DNA of 10,873 bases from Sphingobacteriaceae bacterium (GTDB lineage: Bacteria > Bacteroidota > Bacteroidia > Sphingobacteriales > Sphingobacteriaceae), in the NCBI GenBank assembly GCA_947458775.1, contig CANGZX010000007.1, forward strand, positions 1 to 10,873. Direction: 5' to 3'. The notes beneath the pieces were generated by a model that was given only the letters and a program-made list of their open reading frames with translations, was not told the DNA's origin and did no database searches. Both the position numbers and the translations under genes were made by a program. Of the stretch, positions 6,221 through 10,873 are shown in pieces. Position 1 is the first letter of the stretch, and each line of letters begins with the position of its first letter.

Positions 6221-8605
6221 ATGAAACATCGTTTTTTTTTCATAGTATGTTTATGCTTGGCTCAGTCGGCTTTGGCACAACGTACTACACAAAATTTGGC
6301 TACACTTAGCGGCAGTGTCAAAGATGCCTTAACCAACGAACCCTTAGTTGGAGTAACGGTGAGTATACAAGGTATGAATGGCGGTGTAAAAACCGATTCT
6401 GCAGGTTTATATGTATTTAAAAACCTAAAGCCAGCAGTATTTAACCTGCAGTTTTCATTGGTAGGCTATCAGAAAAAAATGCAATTCGATGTGCAATTAA
6501 GCAATGCCAAACCAACGGTATTGGATGTATTTTTAGAGGCACAAATGACCACCCTAGGAGAAGTAAGCATTAGAGCCCCACTATTTATAAAACCAGTAGA
6601 AAGTCCGGTTTCTTTGCGCAACATTGGCGTAACCGAAATAAAACGTAATCCGGGTGGAAACCGAGATATTTCCAAAGCCATTCAGTCGTTGCCTGGGGTA
6701 GCCACGCAAGTAAGTTTTAGAAACGATATTGTTATTCGTGGAGGGGCTCCAAGCGAAAACCGATTTTATATAGATGGTATAGAAATTCCCAATATCAATC
6801 ACTTTTCTACCCAAGGTTCATCGGGTGGTCCGGTAGGCTTAATTAATGTCGATTTTATTCGTGATGTTGATTTTTATTCTGGAGCATTCCCCGCAAACCG
6901 TGGAAATACGCTCAGTTCGGTATTCGAATTTCGTCAAAAAGATGGTCGAAGCGATAAATTAAGCAGTTCACTTACGGTAGGTTCTAGCGATTTTGCTACT
7001 ACCTTAGAAGGTCCTATAGATGCGAAAACCACTTTTCTAGCTTCTTATCGCTATTCCTATTTGCAGGGATTGTTTAAGCTATTGGGTTTGCCTTTTTTAC
7101 CTGCCTACCAAGATTATCAGTTTAAAATTAAGCATAAAATTAATTCCAAAAATGAGCTAACTTTTATTGGTTTAGGTGCTATAGACCGGTTTAAACTTAA
7201 TTACGACGCCGAAAAAACAGAAAGTAATCAATACATTTTAGATTATATTCCGGTAAATGAACAAAACAATTACACCTTTGGTATAACCTACCGCAACTAC
7301 CGAGCAAAAGGAAACTCTTTATGGGTTATTAGCCGAAACTATTTTAAAAATAGGGCACTCAAATATCAAGACAACGACCCAGCAAAAACTAGCACCATCG
7401 ATTATCTTTCATCAGAAGCAGAGAATAAATTCCGTTTTGAGAACAACACTTTTATTGGCGGGTATAAATTAAACTTAGGTGCCAGTGCCGAATCTTCTGC
7501 CTATAGCACCGATACCAAACAACTTTTTCCATTGGGTGCAGTGCAGTACCAATCGTCATTGTCCATTATTAAATATGGTCTTTTCGCTCAGCTGAGTAAA
7601 AGTTTTTTAAATGATAAACTAAACTTTTCGGCAGGGTTACGTGCAGATGCGAACAATTTCTCGGCTACTATGAATAATTTATTGAAAACCCTTTCACCGA
7701 GAGTTTCAGTTGCCTATAATTTTACCGAGAAACTGAGTATGAATGCCAATTTGGGACAATATTATCAATTACCTGCCTATACCTTATTGGGCTATCGGGC
7801 CCAAACTGGCGGAGCTTTAGAAAATACAGAAGCCCAATACATTCGCTCAAAACAAGCGGTTTTAGGCTTCGAATACAACACCCTAAGTAATACCCGCTTT
7901 ACGGTGGAAGGATTCTATAAATATTACGATCGCTACCCCATGGTTCGGGTGTTTGGTCGAGATATTCCATTAGCCAATTTAGGAGCCGATTTCGGGGTAG
8001 TGGGTAACCGCGAACTCACCGGATTTACGCAGGGACGCAGCTACGGGTTAGAGTTATTGGCCCAAAAACGATTAAAAGAAGGCTTTTACGGCTTGGCTTC
8101 CTTCACCCTATTCCGTAGCGAATTTAAAGATCTGTCTAGTCAATTCATCCCTTCATCATGGGACACTCGTTACATCGTAAGTGTAACAGCCGGTAAATTA
8201 TTTGGCCGAAATTGGGAATTAGGTGCACGTTTCCGTATGAGTGGTGGTGGTCCATTTACGCCTTACGACCTAGCTACTTCTTCATTAAAAACCAATTGGG
8301 ATTTTTATCCAAGAGGGGTGCCTAGTTACAACCAATTGAATAGCCAACGCTTAAACAACTTTACGCAGTTAGATCTTCGCTTAGACAAAAAATATACCTT
8401 TAAGTCATTCAACTTAAACCTGTTTCTAGATATTCAGAATATAACGAATTCTGTTTATCAGCAACAAAAGCAATTGGTATTAGATCGCTCTGCTGGTGGT
8501 GCACCGCAAAGCGACCCTACTGATGCCACACGTTATAAAATGAAATTTATTGAAGATCCTGCTGGTACCATTTTGCCAACAATAGGAATTATATTCGATT
8601 TTTGA
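6221..8605 (+). CDS. TonB-dependent outer-membrane receptor with N-terminal regulatory-like domain
   Basis: The 794-residue protein has a signal peptide (MKHRFFFIVCLCLAQSALA, cleavage before Q20). A carboxypeptidase-regulatory-like domain lies at about 27-107 (LSGSVKDALTNEPLVGVTVSI, then the VGYQKK strand). The plug domain spans about 118-240 with SKAIQSLPGV (151-160), NDIVIRGGAPSENRFYIDGI (168-187) and FYSGAFPANRGNTLSSVFEF (218-237). A beta-barrel runs to the C-terminal FDF, whose last aromatic residue is typical of outer-membrane insertion signals. Such receptors import iron chelates, heme, cobalamin or other large solutes using ExbBD-TonB energy. It is shorter than SusC-type transporters and has no SusD partner. 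Its stop is one base before the hemH start, so an iron- or porphyrin-related substrate is a fair guess but unproved; no heme-specific motif was recognised. No truncation or frameshift is visible. Confidence 0.92.
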   Translation: MKHRFFFIVCLCLAQSALAQRTTQNLATLSGSVKDALTNEPLVGVTVSIQGMNGGVKTDSAGLYVFKNLKPAVFNLQFSLVGYQKKMQFDVQLSNAKPTVLDVFLEAQMTTLGEVSIRAPLFIKPVESPVSLRNIGVTEIKRNPGGNRDISKAIQSLPGVATQVSFRNDIVIRGGAPSENRFYIDGIEIPNINHFSTQGSSGGPVGLINVDFIRDVDFYSGAFPANRGNTLSSVFEFRQKDGRSDKLSSSLTVGSSDFATTLEGPIDAKTTFLASYRYSYLQGLFKLLGLPFLPAYQDYQFKIKHKINSKNELTFIGLGAIDRFKLNYDAEKTESNQYILDYIPVNEQNNYTFGITYRNYRAKGNSLWVISRNYFKNRALKYQDNDPAKTSTIDYLSSEAENKFRFENNTFIGGYKLNLGASAESSAYSTDTKQLFPLGAVQYQSSLSIIKYGLFAQLSKSFLNDKLNFSAGLRADANNFSATMNNLLKTLSPRVSVAYNFTEKLSMNANLGQYYQLPAYTLLGYRAQTGGALENTEAQYIRSKQAVLGFEYNTLSNTRFTVEGFYKYYDRYPMVRVFGRDIPLANLGADFGVVGNRELTGFTQGRSYGLELLAQKRLKEGFYGLASFTLFRSEFKDLSSQFIPSSWDTRYIVSVTAGKLFGRNWELGARFRMSGGGPFTPYDLATSSLKTNWDFYPRGVPSYNQLNSQRLNNFTQLDLRLDKKYTFKSFNLNLFLDIQNITNSVYQQQKQLVLDRSAGGAPQSDPTDATRYKMKFIEDPAGTILPTIGIIFDF

Positions 8606-8606
8606 T

Positions 8607-9629
8607 ATGGGAAAAAAGGGAGTTTTGTTGGTTAATTTGGGTACGCCCGATAGCCCATCAACAGCAGATGTACGAAAATATTTAGCCGAATTTTTAATGG
8701 ATGGCCGGGTTATCGACGTTCCTTATCCGTTAAGGGCGCTGTTGGTTCGCGGTATTATTGTGCCTTTTCGTGGTCCAAAATCGGCTAAAACCTATCGTGC
8801 CATTTGGTCCGATAAAGGTTCTCCATTAATGCATTACAGTGTACGCTCTGCCGAATTGTTAAAAGAGCGTTTGGGCGATGACTACCACGTAGAATTGGCT
8901 ATGCGTTACCAGAGTCCGTCTATCCAATCGGCATTAGATAAACTTAAATCCGCCAAAGTTGATAGTATTCAAGTGATTCCACTTTTCCCGCAATATGCCT
9001 CGGCCACTACCGGCTCTATTCACGACAAGGTGATGGAAATCGTGCGCACTTGGCAAACTATTCCAAGCATTTCGTTTCTTAATTCTTTTTATGATGATGA
9101 AGGAATGGTTAAAAATTTCGCCGAAAATGGAAAAAAATACCAGCCCGAAACCTTCGACCACATTTTGTTCAGTTTTCACGGTTTGCCTCAGCGTCATTTG
9201 CGCAAAGGTGATGACAGTAAACAACATTGCTTAAAAGTTGATAAATGCTGTGAAACGATAACCGAGAATAATAAGTTTTGTTACAGTGCCCAATGTTATC
9301 GTACGGCCCAATTAATTGCTACCGAGTTGGGCATTCCGAAAGAAAAATATACCATTACGTTTCAATCTAGGTTAGGTCGCGACCCTTGGGCGCAACCTTA
9401 TACCAGCAATGTTATAGAGCATTTAGCTGAACATGGTGCCAAAAATATATTGGTGTTTTGCCCCGCTTTTGTGGCCGATTGTTTGGAAACTATTTTTGAA
9501 ATTGCCGAAGAATACCAAGAAGAGTTTGTGGAAGCCGGTGGCGAAAAAATTCAGTTGGTAGAAAGCCTAAATGATCACCCAATGTGGATTGATACCTTGG
9601 AGCGCTTGGTGAAAACGCCTCAAAATTAA
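8607..9629 (+). CDS. hemH: Ferrochelatase
   Basis: Ferrochelatase inserts Fe2+ into a porphyrin ring as the last or near-last step of heme synthesis. The 340-residue protein starts with KKGVLLVNLGTPDSP (3-17). It carries SDKGSPLMHYS (68-78), VIPLFPQYASATTGS (123-137), the catalytic-His motif LFSFHGLPQRH (187-197, H191), TFQSRLGRDPWAQPYT (251-266) and FCPAFVADCLETIFEIAEE (284-302), in which E294 is the expected second catalytic residue. The DCLE form, with Cys where human FECH has His, also occurs in E. coli HemH. Between the His motif and the next helix is a cysteine-rich stretch (C208, C214, C215, C225, C230) lacking in E. coli HemH, which could bind metal. The ATG follows the receptor's TGA after one base, so translation is probably coupled. 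The stop overlaps that of the convergent waaA. Confidence 0.96.
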   Translation: MGKKGVLLVNLGTPDSPSTADVRKYLAEFLMDGRVIDVPYPLRALLVRGIIVPFRGPKSAKTYRAIWSDKGSPLMHYSVRSAELLKERLGDDYHVELAMRYQSPSIQSALDKLKSAKVDSIQVIPLFPQYASATTGSIHDKVMEIVRTWQTIPSISFLNSFYDDEGMVKNFAENGKKYQPETFDHILFSFHGLPQRHLRKGDDSKQHCLKVDKCCETITENNKFCYSAQCYRTAQLIATELGIPKEKYTITFQSRLGRDPWAQPYTSNVIEHLAEHGAKNILVFCPAFVADCLETIFEIAEEYQEEFVEAGGEKIQLVESLNDHPMWIDTLERLVKTPQN

Positions 9630-10765
9630 GCTATAATTTTTTCTAGAATTTGAACGGTAGCACCGGTATGACTATCAACATAGGCTTTTGCCTTTGCCCC
9701 GGCATTATTCTCAGTATCCGCTTGCAGGAGTTTAAAACAGTCATTTAACTCAGCTTGGTTGCTTATACTGAAGCCTGCTTTTAGCTCAATTAAATCTTTA
9801 GCTTCTTGGAATTTCTGATAGTTAGGGCCAAAAATTACGGGTAAGCCAAAAGCAGCCGCCTCTAAAGTATTGTGAATGCCTTTCCCAAAACCACCACCAA
9901 TGTAGGCAATAGTGCCAAAGGCATAAAGAGATGAGAGTAAGCCAATATTATCAATAATAAGCACTTGTGGTACTGTTAATTTATGCACTTCCAAATTCGA
10001 ATAGCGAATTGTTTTTCCAAGTAATTGCTCTTCTAGTCGTTGAAGACTTGCTTCCGCAATTTCGTGTGGTGCAATGATGAATTTCCAATTGGTATATCTT
10101 TCGATAATGGAGTTTAATAACTCTTCATCAGCAGGCCACGTACTGCCGGCAACTAACACCTTCGAACTTCCGCAAAAGGCTTCAATTTCTTTCAGTTCTA
10201 TTTTGTTTTTGGCATTTTCGGCCACTCGGTCGAAACGGGTATCGCCACTTACTGCAACCTGGTTAATTCCCAAACTGTTTAACAGTGTTTTACTTTCTTC
10301 GTTTTGAACAAAAAAGTAAGTAATAAAGCTCAGCATTTGTCGGTAAAAACCACCGTAACATTTAAAAAAAGCTTGATTTTTTCTAAAAATACCCGAAATA
10401 AGATAAAGTGGAATATGTTTCTGGTGTAAGGTTCTAAAAAAGTAAAACCAGTACTCGTATTTGGTAAATACGGCATATTTGGGTTTTATGATTTCAATAA
10501 AGGTAGTCGCATTGTTAGTCGTATCTAGTGGGAGGTAGCAAACCGCCAATGCCAAGGGATAGTTTTTATGAATTTCATATCCTGAAGGAGAAAAAAAGCT
10601 GATAATGATATTTGTTTCGGGTTCGGCTTTTTTAAGTGCCTCCAAAACAGGCCGACCTTGTTCAAACTCACCCAAAGACGCAAAATGAAACCATACACTC
10701 GACTCAATTTTACCTACTTTTTTTCGCAGTTCTTTTTCCCAATTTTGCCGCCCGCTTACCCAAAG
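9626..10765 (-). CDS. waaA: 3-deoxy-D-manno-octulosonic acid (Kdo) transferase, N-terminus replaced
   Basis: WaaA (KdtA, GT30) transfers Kdo from CMP-Kdo to the lipid A precursor at the inner membrane. From [13 protein letters not shown] onward the frame is a good WaaA. It has [20 protein letters not shown] with the probable catalytic Glu in [38 protein letters not shown], and the CMP-Kdo-binding [20 protein letters not shown] followed by [13 protein letters not shown]. About 379 residues are homologous. The open frame continues to a GTG at the window edge (10871-10873), adding 36 residues that are not WaaA-like: those bases encode aconitase B in another frame. The normal start and the usual N-terminal membrane anchor, roughly 25-30 residues, are therefore missing. 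By accident the added residues include a hydrophobic run ([15 protein letters not shown]). The stop overlaps that of hemH, which converges from the other strand. Confidence 0.9.
   Translation of the reverse strand, partial: LWVSGRQNWEKELRKKVGKIESSVWFHFASLGEFEQGRPVLEALKKAEPETNIIISFFSPSGYEIHKNYPLALAVCYLPLDTTNNATTFIEIIKPKYAVFTKYEYWFYFFRTLHQKHIPLYLISGIFRKNQAFFKCYGGFYRQMLSFITYFFVQNEESKTLLNSLGINQVAVSGDTRFDRVAENAKNKIELKEIEAFCGSSKVLVAGSTWPADEELLNSIIERYTNWKFIIAPHEIAEASLQRLEEQLLGKTIRYSNLEVHKLTVPQVLIIDNIGLLSSLYAFGTIAYIGGGFGKGIHNTLEAAAFGLPVIFGPNYQKFQEAKDLIELKAGFSISNQAELNDCFKLLQADTENNAGAKAKAYVDSHTGATVQILEKIIA
10758..10765. other. Chimeric junction between acnB-like and waaA sequence
   Basis: The bases CTTTGGGT (minus strand) can be read as the end of the aconitase frame (T-L-G, in ACT TTG GGT) or the beginning of the WaaA homology (L-W-V, in CTT TGG GTA). 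Sequence on the high-coordinate side matches AcnB and sequence on the low-coordinate side matches WaaA, in different frames. A shared stretch of about 8 bases at the switch is typical of microhomology joining, whether during assembly, during DNA amplification, or in a real deletion or rearrangement. The exact crossover within these bases cannot be fixed from one sequence. Confidence 0.8.
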
Positions 10766-10873
10766 TGACACCGCCAAAGCGCTTGTTAGGCACAAAAGGA
10801 ATGTCCTCACCAAAGCCCCAGATGATGCTGTTGGTGGCTGATTTGCGAGAAGAACCTGTGCCGACCACGTCAC
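10758..10873 (-). pseudogene. acnB: Aconitase B internal fragment
   Basis: Read on the minus strand from base 10871, the frame gives [15 protein letters not shown], then [16 protein letters not shown], then FGGVTLG. This lines up with the internal AcnB segment that in E. coli (from memory) reads [18 protein letters not shown], then DDIPHVPNKR, then GGKIAPIFF. AcnB is the TCA-cycle aconitate hydratase 2, also 2-methylisocitrate dehydratase. After the glycine at 10758-10760 the similarity stops: the frame continues for 15 unrelated residues inside waaA and ends at TAA (10710-10712). The fragment covers only about 38 residues from the region around residue 250 of an enzyme of over 850. The gene should extend beyond the right edge on its 5' side. 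As drawn here its 3' two-thirds are missing, so it is broken or misjoined. Confidence 0.85.

Noticed and set aside
6221..8605. SusC-type glycan transporter of a polysaccharide utilisation locus
   Set aside because: The protein is about 200 residues shorter than usual SusC proteins, no SusD-like lipoprotein follows, and no glycoside hydrolases or sugar regulators are nearby.
9626..10873. A genuine 415-residue WaaA starting at the edge GTG
   Set aside because: The first 36 residues come from bases that encode conserved AcnB sequence in another frame, so the extension is not evolved WaaA sequence.
1..10873. CRISPR arrays, tRNA or rRNA genes, transposases, phage or defence modules
   Set aside because: No regularly spaced repeats, tRNA-like cloverleaf ends, inverted-repeat-bounded elements or recognisable defence domains were seen; all of the long open frames have housekeeping or envelope assignments.

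Overview
The window looks like an ordinary chromosomal segment from a member of the Bacteroidota. The evidence is moderate to low G+C, two outer-membrane proteins that open with carboxypeptidase-regulatory-like domains (a DUF5686-type protein and a TonB-dependent receptor), TAnnTTTG-type promoter octamers, and a Bacteroidota-like Kdo transferase. I cannot name a genus. No RNA gene, CRISPR array, insertion sequence, prophage or other mobile element is visible. Every non-coding gap is shorter than about 120 bases.

Layout. Positions 1-1359 (minus strand) hold kbl (glycine C-acetyltransferase), followed 41 bases later by the first 42 codons of pheS, which runs off the left edge. A 119-base divergent gap separates kbl from a plus-strand series. 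That series is a DUF5686-type outer-membrane protein (1479-3935), a small two-helix membrane protein of unknown function (3982-4449), trhO (tRNA U34 hydroxylase, 4509-5477), a CrtW-type carotenoid ketolase overlapping trhO by 8 bases (5470-6141), a TonB-dependent receptor behind a good Bacteroidota promoter (6221-8605), and hemH (ferrochelatase) one base after the receptor (8607-9629). On the minus strand, waaA (Kdo transferase) converges on hemH, and the two stop codons share the bases TTAA.

How the genes relate. They are mostly housekeeping: glycine/threonine catabolism, tRNA charging and modification, the last step of heme synthesis, lipid A-Kdo assembly, plus outer-membrane and pigment functions. 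Two pairings are tight enough to suggest co-expression: trhO-crtW (both O2-using enzymes by family knowledge) and the TonB receptor-hemH (uptake plus iron insertion into porphyrin).

The most important irregularity is at the right end. The last 116 bases of the window, read on the minus strand, encode an excellent in-frame match to aconitase B (AcnB) that stops abruptly at a shared 8-base sequence, where waaA begins in a different frame without its normal N-terminus. This is an acnB/waaA chimera joined at microhomology. An assembly or amplification artefact is most likely, and a real deletion or rearrangement is possible. Apart from that I see no convincing undescribed system. The other findings are modest.
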